Virus record (IMG/VR): IMGVR_UViG_3300028394_000044
Location: 62,001 to 126,000 of that record
Source: a virus
DNA: 64,000 bases
Strand: one strand, 5' to 3'
Below, one piece after another: positions 6,080 to 15,385 of the stretch. A program made the position numbers and the translations under genes. Positions within the stretch are counted from its first letter, which is position 1, and every line of letters starts with the position of its first letter. The notes under the pieces were generated by a model. It saw nothing but the letters and a program-made list of their open reading frames with translations, made no database searches and had not been told where the DNA came from.

Positions 6080-8625
6080 TGAATAACTTTTACACAAGTG
6101 TTATTTGTGTAGGTAACAACATCCTTTATCGTGGTGTTGAAAACGGTCGGCGTGTTAAGCTAAAGATTGGCTACACGCCGACTATGTTTTTGCCTGCTCA
6201 AAAAACTACAGCATGGAAGAACCTTCAAGGTGAATCACTTGAAGAGATTAAACTCGGCTCGATCCGTGAATGTAGAGATTTTATTAAACGTTACGAGGAA
6301 GTAGACAACTTTAAAATCTATGGAAATACACGCTATGAATATGCCTATATTGCTGATGAGTTTAAAGGAATGGTCGAATGGGACCAAAGCAAAATCCGAA
6401 TCGGTATCATTGATATTGAGGTTGGTTCAGAAAATGGCTTTCCTGACCCATACAAAGCAAGTGAACCAATCACCGCAATTGCGCTCAAAATCTTAGATGG
6501 TGCAATGATTGTTTATGGTTGTGGAGATTTCAATAACTATGATGACAACGTAACCTATGTTAAATGCCGTGATGAATATGATCTATGTAAAAAGTTTCTT
6601 ACAGATTGGTATGAAAATACACCCGACATTATAACTGGTTGGAATACAAAGTTTTTTGATATTCCATACTTAGTTAATCGTTTTGAAAAGATTGTTGGCT
6701 CTGATGAGATGAAGAAGTTATCTCCTTGGGGTATCATTAACGAACGTAAGACAAACATTCACGGCCGTGAAATGATTGCTTATGAGATTTATGGTCTTGC
6801 ATCATTAGACTATATTGAACTGTATAAGTGGTATGCGCCCGGCGGTAAATCACAAGAATCATACCGATTGGATAACATTGCTAACGTTGAGTTGGGTGAA
6901 AGTAAACTATCTTATGATGAGTTTGATAACCTACACCAATTATATCGACTGAATTACCAAAAGTTTATTGAATATAACATCAAAGACGTTGAGTTGATTG
7001 TTAAACTTGAAGGTAAGTTAAAGTTGATTGAATTGGCTTTGACTCTTGCATATGATACAAAATCTAATTATGAAGATGTGTTTGCACAGACCCGAATGTG
7101 GGATGCTATCATTTATGGTTACTTGTTAGAAAGAAACATCGTTGTTCCTCCACGTGAAATCAGTGATAAAGATGGTTGTTTTGAAGGCGCTTATGTTAAA
7201 GAACCACAAGTTGGTCTACATGATTGGGTTGCCTCGTTTGACTTGAATTCGCTATACCCGCATTTGATGATGCAATACAATATTTCTCCTGAGACATTGA
7301 TTGATCCGAGCAAGTACACTCCAGAGATGCGGCAGATTATATCTAATGGAGTAACCGTTGATAAATTGTTGTTTAAGTCACTTAATCTATCAAATATGAG
7401 TGGTGTGACTTTAACTCCTAATGGTCAATTCTTTCGAACTGATATACAGGGCTTCGTGCCTAAGATGCTGGAAGAGATGTACAATGACCGTAAGAAATTT
7501 AAGAAGATGATGCTTGTCGCCAAACAAGACTATGAAAATGAAAAAGATGCAGTCAAACGAATCGAACTTGAAAATAGAATTGCTAGGTATGACAACTTGC
7601 AGTTGGCTAAGAAAGTTTCTTTGAATTCTGCATATGGTGCCATGGGTTCACAATACTTCCGATTTTATGACTTACGTATTGCTCTTGCTGTTACTTCTGC
7701 TGGTCAATTATCTATTCGTTGGATTGAAAATAAATTGAACGGCTATATGAACAAGTTACTTGGTTCATCCGATATTGATTATGTGATTGCATCAGATACA
7801 GATTCTATTTACTTACGTTTATCTGAATTGGTGAACAAAGTTTATGGTGTTGATGGTGTTGTAAAAATGTCAACTCAAAAAGTTATTGAATTTATGGACA
7901 GAGTTTGTGAAGACAAATTACAACCATTTATTGATAGGTCTTATGAAGAATTGGCTAATTATGTGAATGCCTTTGACCAGAAGATGCAAATGAAACGTGA
8001 AGGTCTTTCTAATAAAGGTATCTGGACAGCTAAGAAAAGATACATTCTAAACGTTTATAATAATGAAGGAGTTCAGTATAATGAGCCTCACTTGAAAGTT
8101 ATGGGTTTAGAGATGGTTAAATCTTCCACTCCTTCTGCTATTAGAGTAAAAATGAAAGAGTCTATTCGTCTTATGGTGACTGGTACCGAAGATGATGTTC
8201 AGAAATTTATCTTTGATTTTCGTGAACAGTTTAAGAAATTACCTCCTGAAGAAATTTCTTTTCCGCGTTCAGTTAATGGTTTAAATACATATTCTAATTC
8301 ATCAAGCATTTATATCAAGGGTACTCCTATACATGTGAAGGGTGCTTTAATATATAATTATTTGCTGAAGAAGCATAATTTAGATAAAAAGTATCCTATG
8401 ATTCAAGAAGGTGAGAAGTTGAAATTCACTTACTTGAAACAGCCTAATCTTTTGAATGATACTGTAATTTCTTATCCTTCACGATTGCCAACAGAATTTG
8501 GTCTCGATGACTATATCGATTATGATTTACAATTTAATAAAGCATTCTTAGATCCAATTAAAATTATTCTTGATTGCATGAATTGGCAAGCTGAAAAAAC
8601 AAACTCCTTAGATGATTTCTTCTAA
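6079..8625 (+). CDS. 43: DNA polymerase, family B (gp43)
   Basis: The replicative polymerase. Exonuclease motifs: Exo I IIDIEVGS (about residue 109), Exo II GWNTKFFDIPYLV and Exo III YNIKDVELI. Polymerase motifs: A FDLNSLYPHL (about 384), B KKVSLNSAYGAMG and C ASDTDSIYL (about 571). All catalytic acids are present, so both activities look intact. At 848 residues it is slightly shorter than T4 gp43 (898). It is followed by uvsX. Confidence 0.97.
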   Translation: MNNFYTSVICVGNNILYRGVENGRRVKLKIGYTPTMFLPAQKTTAWKNLQGESLEEIKLGSIRECRDFIKRYEEVDNFKIYGNTRYEYAYIADEFKGMVEWDQSKIRIGIIDIEVGSENGFPDPYKASEPITAIALKILDGAMIVYGCGDFNNYDDNVTYVKCRDEYDLCKKFLTDWYENTPDIITGWNTKFFDIPYLVNRFEKIVGSDEMKKLSPWGIINERKTNIHGREMIAYEIYGLASLDYIELYKWYAPGGKSQESYRLDNIANVELGESKLSYDEFDNLHQLYRLNYQKFIEYNIKDVELIVKLEGKLKLIELALTLAYDTKSNYEDVFAQTRMWDAIIYGYLLERNIVVPPREISDKDGCFEGAYVKEPQVGLHDWVASFDLNSLYPHLMMQYNISPETLIDPSKYTPEMRQIISNGVTVDKLLFKSLNLSNMSGVTLTPNGQFFRTDIQGFVPKMLEEMYNDRKKFKKMMLVAKQDYENEKDAVKRIELENRIARYDNLQLAKKVSLNSAYGAMGSQYFRFYDLRIALAVTSAGQLSIRWIENKLNGYMNKLLGSSDIDYVIASDTDSIYLRLSELVNKVYGVDGVVKMSTQKVIEFMDRVCEDKLQPFIDRSYEELANYVNAFDQKMQMKREGLSNKGIWTAKKRYILNVYNNEGVQYNEPHLKVMGLEMVKSSTPSAIRVKMKESIRLMVTGTEDDVQKFIFDFREQFKKLPPEEISFPRSVNGLNTYSNSSSIYIKGTPIHVKGALIYNYLLKKHNLDKKYPMIQEGEKLKFTYLKQPNLLNDTVISYPSRLPTEFGLDDYIDYDLQFNKAFLDPIKIILDCMNWQAEKTNSLDDFF

Positions 8626-8659
8626 TATGACACACATACAATATACATGAAAGGTTATT

Positions 8660-9712
8660 ATGAGCTTACTGGACAAAATTAAAAAGAACTCTACAATTAA
8701 AGATTCCGCAATTCTTTCAAAGTCTAAGTTTTTCAATGAGAAGGATATGATTTCAACATCTATTCCTATGATTAACGTAGCATTATCAGGAAGACTTGAT
8801 GGTGGTCTAACACCAGGACTTACCATGTGGGCAGGTCCTTCTAAACACTTTAAGACTGCGTTTAGCTTGTTGATGGCTAAATCTTACATGGAGAAATATC
8901 CAGAATCTGTATTGTTGTTTTATGATTCTGAATTTGGTACTCCAAAATCATACTTTGAGACTTTCAACATTGATATGGAGAGAGTTTTACATACTCCATT
9001 AACCGATATTGAACAGTTGAAGTTTGATATTATGAAACAACTAGAAGGTATTGACCGTAGCGACCGAGTAATGATTTTGGTTGATTCTATTGGTAACTTG
9101 GCTTCTAAGAAAGAAGTAGAAGATGCACTTGAAGGTAAGTCTGTTGCTGATATGTCACGTGCAAAACAAGTAAAGAGTTTATTCCGTATGGTTACTCCAC
9201 ATCTATCACTTAAAGATATTCCAATGGTGGTTGTTAACCATACATATAAAACAATGGAATTATATTCAAAAGATGTTGTTGGTGGTGGAACAGGTTCTTA
9301 TTACTCTGCTGATAATATTTTCATCTTGGGTCGCCAACAAGAAAAAGAAGGTACCGAAATTATTGGTTATAACTTTATTATCAACGTTGAGAAATCTCGT
9401 TATGTTAAAGAGAAGTCTAAGATTCCTGTTAATGTATTGTTTGATGGCGGCATTAGCAAATATTCTGGTTTGATGGATGTAGCACTCGAAGGTAAATTTG
9501 TTACTAAGCCTAGCAATGGTTGGTATGCTAAAGTTGATCAATCAACTGGTGAAGTTGGTGAAAAATATCGCCTTACTGATACACTGAGTCCTGAATTCTG
9601 GAACGATTTGCTGGCTGATAATGGATTTAAAGAATATGTGAGAAAAAAATATGAAATCGCTTATGGAAACATTATGGGAACTTCTGAAGTTTTGGAAGAA
9701 GTCGAAGAATAA
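8660..9712 (+). CDS. uvsX: UvsX recombinase (RecA-like)
   Basis: A strand-exchange protein for recombination-dependent replication and repair. Walker A is GPSKHFKT (residues 59-66), the T4-UvsX variant of the P-loop. Walker B is MILVDSIGN. The AAA-type core and a C-terminal acidic tail (EVLEEVEE) are present. At 350 residues it is close to T4 UvsX (391). AAAGG lies upstream of the ATG. It is adjacent to gp43 and gp41, the standard T4-like order. Confidence 0.95.
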   Translation: MSLLDKIKKNSTIKDSAILSKSKFFNEKDMISTSIPMINVALSGRLDGGLTPGLTMWAGPSKHFKTAFSLLMAKSYMEKYPESVLLFYDSEFGTPKSYFETFNIDMERVLHTPLTDIEQLKFDIMKQLEGIDRSDRVMILVDSIGNLASKKEVEDALEGKSVADMSRAKQVKSLFRMVTPHLSLKDIPMVVVNHTYKTMELYSKDVVGGGTGSYYSADNIFILGRQQEKEGTEIIGYNFIINVEKSRYVKEKSKIPVNVLFDGGISKYSGLMDVALEGKFVTKPSNGWYAKVDQSTGEVGEKYRLTDTLSPEFWNDLLADNGFKEYVRKKYEIAYGNIMGTSEVLEEVEE

Positions 9713-10022
9713 ACTTAAAGAAGGTATCGATTTTAAGTTCTACGATTTTGCTGATTCGGACTTGAGGGGTATAGTTTTTCTAACAGGAGAATATGCCGAT
9801 GTTCTATTTTATTATACGAACGCAAGTATTGCTGAAGAAGGCATGGGTGCTAGACTGAAATTCGGCTACCAAGTCGTGAAATCGGGCAAATACACCAGAG
9901 AAGCATTGCAAACAGATGATAAATTTGTTACAATGCTAGGTGACTTGCTAACGGATATTATTTTAATGGATGGTAAATTTGAATCGCCTAGAACTTTCTA
10001 TTCTGAAGAATCTAATCTATAA
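9651..10022 (+). CDS. Conserved hypothetical protein of the uvsX-41 region
   Basis: A 123-residue protein whose first 20 codons overlap the end of uvsX in another frame (an ATG at 9663 is also possible). Its core (GIDFKFYDF, GIVFLTGEYADV, GARLKFGYQVV) resembles small conserved proteins found between uvsX and 41 in T4-like phages. The function is unknown. Its 3' end overlaps the helicase gene by 53 bases. Confidence 0.7.
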   Translation: MKSLMETLWELLKFWKKSKNKLKEGIDFKFYDFADSDLRGIVFLTGEYADVLFYYTNASIAEEGMGARLKFGYQVVKSGKYTREALQTDDKFVTMLGDLLTDIILMDGKFESPRTFYSEESNL

Positions 10023-11379
10023 TGAAGACTATACCCGTAAGGTATTACCCTTCATTCAATCGGAGTATTTTTCAGACAACACCGAAAAAAATGTATTCAA
10101 TGAAATTAAAAACTTCATTGAGACCTACAACAACGTACCAACTTATGAAGCACTGACGATTAATTTCACAGAGAGTAAATCTCACACCGAAGAACAAGTT
10201 CGTGGTGCGATTGAAATTTTGAAAGATATTCGTGCAAACAAAGATGAACCGACTGATGAGAATTGGTTGATAACACAAACAGAAAAGTTTTGTCAAGATA
10301 AAGCAATTTACAATGCCATCATGGAATCAGTTTCCATTCTTGATGACAAGAAGAGTGTGAAAGGAAAAGGCGAAATTCCTAAGATTTTGTCTGATGCACT
10401 TGGTGTATCCTTTGACAATAATATTGGTCACGATTACATTACAGATTTTGAAAGCCGTTATGAATTCTACCACAGAAAAGAAGAACGTGTCCCTTTTGAC
10501 TTGGATTACTTTAACAGAATCACAAAAGGTGGTTTACCTAATAAAACACTCAATATTGCTCTTGCCGGTACTGGTGTGGGAAAAAGTTTGTTTATGTGCC
10601 ACGTGGCTGCTGGTTGTATTGCACAAGGTACTGATGTTCTTTACATTACCATGGAAATGGCTGAAGAAAAAATTGCAGAACGTATAGACGCAAATATGTT
10701 GAATATTCCAATCAATGACCTTCATGTTATTGGTAAAGAAGATTATGTCCGTAGGTTTGAAGCATTACAAAACAAAACTCATGGTAAATTAATTATCAAA
10801 GAATATCCAACTGCAGCCGCATCTTCAATGCACTTTAGAGCATTATTGAATGAGCTTCAATTAAAAAAGAACTTCCGACCAAAAATTATCTTTATAGATT
10901 ATTTGAATATATGTTCATCTTCTCGTATGAAAATGGGTGCAAGTGTTAACTCATACACATATGTCAAGTCGATTGCGGAAGAATTGAGAGGTTTGGCAGT
11001 TGAGTTTAATGTTCCGATTGTATCTGCTACACAAACTACACGGTCTGGCTTCAGTAACTCTGATGTTGGTCTGGAAGATACCAGCGAATCTTTTGGTTTG
11101 CCAGCTACTGCTGATTTTATGTTTGCTTTGATTACTACTGAAGAATTACAACAATTGAATCAGATTATGGTTAAACAGTTGAAAAATAGATACAGTGATC
11201 CAACCATGAACAAGAAATTTGTTATTGGAGTTGACAAATCTAAAATGAGGTTGTATGATGTGGAAGACATAGCACAAAACTTAATCGATTCTGGTCAAGT
11301 TGCGGATGATAAACCTCTGAACACGTTTGGTAATCGTGAGCGTAAATTTATTTCAAAGTTTGATAATGTGCGTGTATAA
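9970..11379 (+). CDS. 41: Replicative DNA helicase (gp41, DnaB-like)
   Basis: The hexameric 5'-3' helicase of the primosome. The N-terminal half matches T4 gp41 (SEYFSD, DENWLITQTEKF). The RecA-like C-domain has Walker A AGTGVGKS (about residue 198), a TMEMAEEKIAERIDANML block, Walker B IIFIDYLNI and the SATQTT sensor segment. The 469-residue length matches T4 gp41 (475). It overlaps the previous gene, and its stop codon forms part of the late promoter of the following gene. Confidence 0.95.
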   Translation: MVNLNRLELSILKNLIYNEDYTRKVLPFIQSEYFSDNTEKNVFNEIKNFIETYNNVPTYEALTINFTESKSHTEEQVRGAIEILKDIRANKDEPTDENWLITQTEKFCQDKAIYNAIMESVSILDDKKSVKGKGEIPKILSDALGVSFDNNIGHDYITDFESRYEFYHRKEERVPFDLDYFNRITKGGLPNKTLNIALAGTGVGKSLFMCHVAAGCIAQGTDVLYITMEMAEEKIAERIDANMLNIPINDLHVIGKEDYVRRFEALQNKTHGKLIIKEYPTAAASSMHFRALLNELQLKKNFRPKIIFIDYLNICSSSRMKMGASVNSYTYVKSIAEELRGLAVEFNVPIVSATQTTRSGFSNSDVGLEDTSESFGLPATADFMFALITTEELQQLNQIMVKQLKNRYSDPTMNKKFVIGVDKSKMRLYDVEDIAQNLIDSGQVADDKPLNTFGNRERKFISKFDNVRV

Positions 11380-11382
11380 ATA
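11375..11382 (+). promoter_or_regulatory. T4-late-type promoter TATAAATA
   Basis: TATAAATA is the T4 late -10 consensus recognised by the gp55 sigma factor. It covers the gp41 stop codon and lies 20 bases before the next ATG. In AT-rich DNA this octamer also arises by chance, so position is the main support. Confidence 0.6.
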
Positions 11383-11402
11383 TCTAATAACTGGAGATTT
11401 TT

Positions 11403-12140
11403 ATGGCAGGTGCATTAGCAGAACGACAAGAATCGGGTGTAGTTGAAAAAATTAATAGCGCATTCAAAGCGAACGGTAAAAATCCAATCACTTTAGTTGC
11501 CGGCAAAACTACAATTGTTGGTGTAGTTGGTGCTGAAAAATACACAGGTAGACAAGCTGGTGGTTCAGAACCATATACAGATGTTGTTATTAGCGCCATC
11601 GTCAAAGGTAAAAAGATTGATATTAATTGTTCCCTAAAAGGTGAATCTGCTCCATCTCTAGCAGGAGGCGGTTTAAAAGGTTTAGAACTTGCTGTGCCTG
11701 GTATTGCAAAAAAGTTTATGGAAGCTGCATTTAAAGAATTAACAGGTAGAAAAAAATTGCAAACGGGCGATAAAGTACCTGACGTATTTGGTAAAATTTC
11801 AGATAATGATAAAGTGAAAATTGTTGTTGGAAATAAAGCGATGGGCGGACCTATTGACTATATGTACATTGGTCCTATGAATGTTACTGGTAAATATGAT
11901 AAAAATAGTAACACCTTGACTTTAAACGGAACATTAACTGAAGCTGTAAAATATGCAAAAACCCATGACTTATATTTCCGACTAAGAGCTAGAAGAGAAG
12001 ATCAAAGATTTGATCCTGATTCGAAAGATAGAGATGGAACACCAAAGATTTATGGTGTTTCTCCTTCCCGTGGCGATAGTGCCGGTCGTATTGTTGTTAC
12101 TGACAAAGTGGCCTCAACAGGCGTAATTGTAAAAATATGA
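11403..12140 (+). CDS. Conserved phage protein, possibly virion-associated
   Basis: A 245-residue, glycine- and lysine-rich protein of unknown function. Features are a GVVGAEKYTGRQAGG segment, GESAPSLAGGGLKGLE and a C-terminal FRLRARREDQRF. It is the first gene after a late-type promoter and has a good GGAG site, which suggests late expression and possibly a structural role. It overlaps the downstream ligase-like gene by four bases. Confidence 0.7.
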   Translation: MAGALAERQESGVVEKINSAFKANGKNPITLVAGKTTIVGVVGAEKYTGRQAGGSEPYTDVVISAIVKGKKIDINCSLKGESAPSLAGGGLKGLELAVPGIAKKFMEAAFKELTGRKKLQTGDKVPDVFGKISDNDKVKIVVGNKAMGGPIDYMYIGPMNVTGKYDKNSNTLTLNGTLTEAVKYAKTHDLYFRLRARREDQRFDPDSKDRDGTPKIYGVSPSRGDSAGRIVVTDKVASTGVIVKI

Positions 12141-13372
12141 AATTTACCGAATTTTTAACCGAAGGTGTCAAAAAAGAAGGTGCAAATCTTCACTTAGAAC
12201 ACATTGAGGACGAAGTATTAAACCGTGGTGTCTCTGGTGCTAGAGATGCTATTAACTTTTTGCGATCTCTTAGAGATATGTTAGCTGGTCATGCTGATTC
12301 CAAAGTAGCCACAACAACTAAATGGGATGGCGCACCTGCTGTCTTCTGCGGTATCAATCCTGACAATGGTAAGTTCTTTGTCGGTACCAAGGGAGTCTTT
12401 AACGTTAATCCGAAGCTGAATTATACAGATGCGGATATTGATACTAATCATCCAAGTGAAGGTCTAAATGCAAAATTAAAAGTTGCTTTGCGCTATTTGC
12501 CTAAACTTGGTATTGATGGTATTCTTCAGGGCGATATGATGTTTACTAAAGGTGATGTGCAGAAAAAAACAATTGATGGCGTTAAGTACATTATCTTTCA
12601 ACCAAACACTATTGTTTATGCTGTGCCCGAAGATTCTGCACTTGCCAAAACGATGCTATCTGCACAAATGGGTATAGTATTTCATACTTCATACACAGGT
12701 AAGACCTTCTCTGATATGAAGGCTTCTTTTAACATTGATATTAATCACTTAAAGACAACAAAAGATGTTTGGTTCCGAGATGCTTACTTTATTGATGCAT
12801 CAGGCACAGCATCGTTTACTGAGAAAGAGACAAAAGAAGTTACTTATGCACTTTCTGATGCAGGTACACTATTTCAAAAAATCAATTCTATGACACTGAA
12901 TAGAATCAGCACTAACGAAACTTTACTAGTTCAAATTAAAACTTTCAATAATACAAAGGTTCGTGAAGGAAAAGCTATCACTGACACAGTTAAACATACA
13001 CAAGAATTGATTAAGTGGGTTGAAGAGAAGCTGAATAAAGAAATCTTAGCTGCTAAAAAAGAAGACACTAAACTAAAACGTCAAGCTGAGAAGAATGAAA
13101 TCATGCGTTTCTACCGAAACAATAATGGTGAACTCATTAAGATTTTCAATTTGATGAATGACTTAGTGATTGTTAAAAATATGATTGTGAATAAATTGCA
13201 ACAAATGAAGCAAGTAACACATACTTTCTTACAAACTGATGATGGATATAAAATTACCAATCCTGAAGGTTTTGTTGCTGTAGATAAACTATCTGGTGGC
13301 GCTGTTAAATTAATTGATCGTTTAGAATTTGCTCATGCCAATTTTACGGCTGCAAAAAATTGGTCAAAATAA
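12137..13372 (+). CDS. Ligase-like covalent nucleotidyltransferase (DUF6267-type)
   Basis: A 411-residue protein resembling a phage family of unknown function. It carries the signature of covalent nucleotidyltransferases: motif I TKWDGAPA with Lys62, an IDGILQGDMM segment (about 126-135) in the place of motif III/IIIa, EGFV (377-380) as motif IV and AVKLIDR (389-395) as motif V. This is the pattern of DNA/RNA ligases and capping enzymes, so lysyl-AMP chemistry is possible; substrate unknown. The N-terminus MKFTEFLTEG resembles a T4 capsid-targeting peptide ending at a prohead-protease site. Confidence 0.72.
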   Translation: MKFTEFLTEGVKKEGANLHLEHIEDEVLNRGVSGARDAINFLRSLRDMLAGHADSKVATTTKWDGAPAVFCGINPDNGKFFVGTKGVFNVNPKLNYTDADIDTNHPSEGLNAKLKVALRYLPKLGIDGILQGDMMFTKGDVQKKTIDGVKYIIFQPNTIVYAVPEDSALAKTMLSAQMGIVFHTSYTGKTFSDMKASFNIDINHLKTTKDVWFRDAYFIDASGTASFTEKETKEVTYALSDAGTLFQKINSMTLNRISTNETLLVQIKTFNNTKVREGKAITDTVKHTQELIKWVEEKLNKEILAAKKEDTKLKRQAEKNEIMRFYRNNNGELIKIFNLMNDLVIVKNMIVNKLQQMKQVTHTFLQTDDGYKITNPEGFVAVDKLSGGAVKLIDRLEFAHANFTAAKNWSK

Positions 13373-13393
13373 AAAATTAAAGAAGATAAAAAA

Positions 13394-13687
13394 ATGAAAA
13401 AAATAATTCTACTTTTAGCTTTGCTATGTGCAAATTTTGCACATGCTCAACATTGGCATCATGGTTATCACCACGGCGGCGGTTATGGTGGTGGTTGGAA
13501 TTGGGTAGTGCCTGCTATTATTGGTGGCGCCGTTGTTTATGGTGTCACACGACCACCAGAAAGACCAGTTGTAATTGAGCAACAAACTATTATTGCACCA
13601 TATGCACCGCCTGCTGGTTTTCATTGGGAACAAATTGTTGATGCAAACTGTAATTGCAAAAGACTTGTACTGGTACAGAATCAATGA
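13394..13687 (+). CDS. Exported His/Gly-rich small membrane protein
   Basis: A 97-residue protein with a clear signal peptide (MKKIILLLALLCANFAHA, likely cleaved after AHA), then a His/Gly-rich stretch (HWHHGYHHGGGYGGG), a hydrophobic segment WVVPAIIGGAVVYGV and a Pro-rich tail with CNC. It is likely located in the envelope. Metal binding by the His cluster is inference. The function is unknown. Confidence 0.7.
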   Translation: MKKIILLLALLCANFAHAQHWHHGYHHGGGYGGGWNWVVPAIIGGAVVYGVTRPPERPVVIEQQTIIAPYAPPAGFHWEQIVDANCNCKRLVLVQNQ

Positions 13688-13842
13688 TAAAATTCAGAAA
13701 ATTTAAAGCACTACATAATAGTGTGAAAGAAGAAAAAGAGAAGAAGTCTCCTAATTCAGATATTCTTCCTGTCGCTGGTGCCGGACAATGGGGCACAAAC
13801 AAATTGACCAACAAGTATAAGAAAGATACGCCAGGTCAGTAA
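13684..13842 (+). CDS. Small conserved phage protein
   Basis: A 52-residue, lysine-rich protein with PVAGAGQWGTNKLTNKYKK near its end, resembling short proteins of marine T4-like phages of unknown role. The start at 13684 gives an ATGA overlap with the preceding stop. Confidence 0.65.
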   Translation: MIKFRKFKALHNSVKEEKEKKSPNSDILPVAGAGQWGTNKLTNKYKKDTPGQ

Positions 13843-13866
13843 TTTATAATTTTTTTGGAGTATATT

Positions 13867-14706
13867 ATGAGAGATTTAATTATAGGATGTTCTACTGGTT
13901 ATTCTTGGGACACAATAAAGTATTGGGTTAATTCTATTAACCAATCAGGATTTGAGGGTGAAAAAGCCCTCATTCTTATGAATTGTGATATTCAAACCGC
14001 ACAAAAAGTTGCTGATGCAGGTTTTATTATTATTGGTTTTGGTCAAGACGAACAGGGAAACCTAATCTTCCAGCACGGTAAGATTCCTGTTCACGTAGAG
14101 AGATTTCTACACATCTACAATCATCTTAATGATAACGAATATCGGTACGTTATTACTACCGATGTGAAAGATGTTATCTTTCAGAAAAATCCAATCGAAT
14201 ATATTGAAAGCAATCTACGTGATTGGGATAACTTGCTGTTTGCTTCTGAAAGTATCAAGTACAAAGATGAAGCATGGGGTAATCAGAATCTCTTGGAGAC
14301 TTACGGTCCTTACATTCATGAACGTTTTAAAGACAATGAAATTTACAACGTTGGTGTTTTAGCTGGTCACGGTAAATCTATGCGTGATTTGTGCATTAAC
14401 ATTTTCACTGCGGCTATCAATCGTCCTATTCCAATTTGTGACCAGTCAACATTTAACTTTATGATTTCAATGTCTCCTTATTTGGAGACCAGCAAATATG
14501 CCAAGTCTGAAGATGGATGGGCAGCACAACTCGGCACAACTGGTGATCCAAGCAAAATGAATATTCACTTGCCTTATTTGCTAGAAGCAATTCCAAAAAT
14601 GGAAGGTGATAAGGTACTAACCTCTACCGGCAAAGAGTTTACAATCGTACACCAGTATGATAGAGTGCCTGAATGGCGTAAGATTATTGAGGCAAAATAT
14701 GGTTGA
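13867..14706 (+). CDS. Glycosyltransferase-like protein
   Basis: A 279-residue protein that opens the glycan cluster. It has YVITTDVKDVIFQ near residue 98, a DxxD signature followed by a hydrophobic strand that resembles the nucleotide-sugar-binding acidic motif of GT-A type enzymes, and a YNVGVLAG segment later, typical of such folds. The substrate cannot be inferred. ATG 13867 with GGAG seven bases upstream is preferred over an in-frame TTG at 13855. Confidence 0.6.
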   Translation: MRDLIIGCSTGYSWDTIKYWVNSINQSGFEGEKALILMNCDIQTAQKVADAGFIIIGFGQDEQGNLIFQHGKIPVHVERFLHIYNHLNDNEYRYVITTDVKDVIFQKNPIEYIESNLRDWDNLLFASESIKYKDEAWGNQNLLETYGPYIHERFKDNEIYNVGVLAGHGKSMRDLCINIFTAAINRPIPICDQSTFNFMISMSPYLETSKYAKSEDGWAAQLGTTGDPSKMNIHLPYLLEAIPKMEGDKVLTSTGKEFTIVHQYDRVPEWRKIIEAKYG

Positions 14707-15385
14707 TGGTGTATTTTTTATTAGTTCTGCTTTGAATGTTAAGCAGTTGTCGGTATTTAACAATGAAGAACGTTACAAACAGACGGCAGAAACGATTAAA
14801 AGTATTGACAAGTATTGTCCAAATAATGTAAAATACATGTTCGACACCTCATATGAAGAACCTAATCTTGAGTATATTGATAGTATGCAGAAGATGGGTG
14901 TAGAGTTCTTCTATACTGGTATACATCCCAGTGTTAAAGAGTTTTCTGATAAAGGTCAACGCAGTCTTGCTGAGACTCTTGGCTTTGCAATGATACTCCA
15001 ACACTTTAAGTATAACAAGATTAATTGTAAAAGAATTTACAAAATGTCAGGTAGATACAAATTGAACGATAATTTCATTTTGAATAAAGAAGAGTTCAAA
15101 GATTCGTTTGTATTTTTACCTACAGTAGATTCTTGGATGTCAAAAGATATTCAAGAGATGGCAGGTGTCGATAAGATTTTTGAATTGAGACTTTGGCATA
15201 TGGATGCTAATTTGTTTGATACCTTTTTTGCAGAGTTGCCTAACATCTTTCAGTGTATGGCACAAAACAATATTGATGTTGAACATTCATATTACAAATA
15301 TCTGAATAAGTATAAGTGGACAACAGTAGAACCGATTGGATTGGAAGGTGCAATTGCACCAACAGGAGAAATTATTAATGAGTAA
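14699..15385 (+). CDS. Hypothetical glycan-cluster protein
   Basis: A 228-residue protein beginning MVDGVFFISSALN. It has an RSLAETLGFAMILQHF helix and IYKMSGRYKLND, reminiscent of glycosyltransferase-like proteins in capsule and LPS clusters, but no decisive motif is visible. It overlaps the previous gene by eight bases and the next by eight, so it is translated as part of the same operon. Confidence 0.55.
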   Translation: MVDGVFFISSALNVKQLSVFNNEERYKQTAETIKSIDKYCPNNVKYMFDTSYEEPNLEYIDSMQKMGVEFFYTGIHPSVKEFSDKGQRSLAETLGFAMILQHFKYNKINCKRIYKMSGRYKLNDNFILNKEEFKDSFVFLPTVDSWMSKDIQEMAGVDKIFELRLWHMDANLFDTFFAELPNIFQCMAQNNIDVEHSYYKYLNKYKWTTVEPIGLEGAIAPTGEIINE

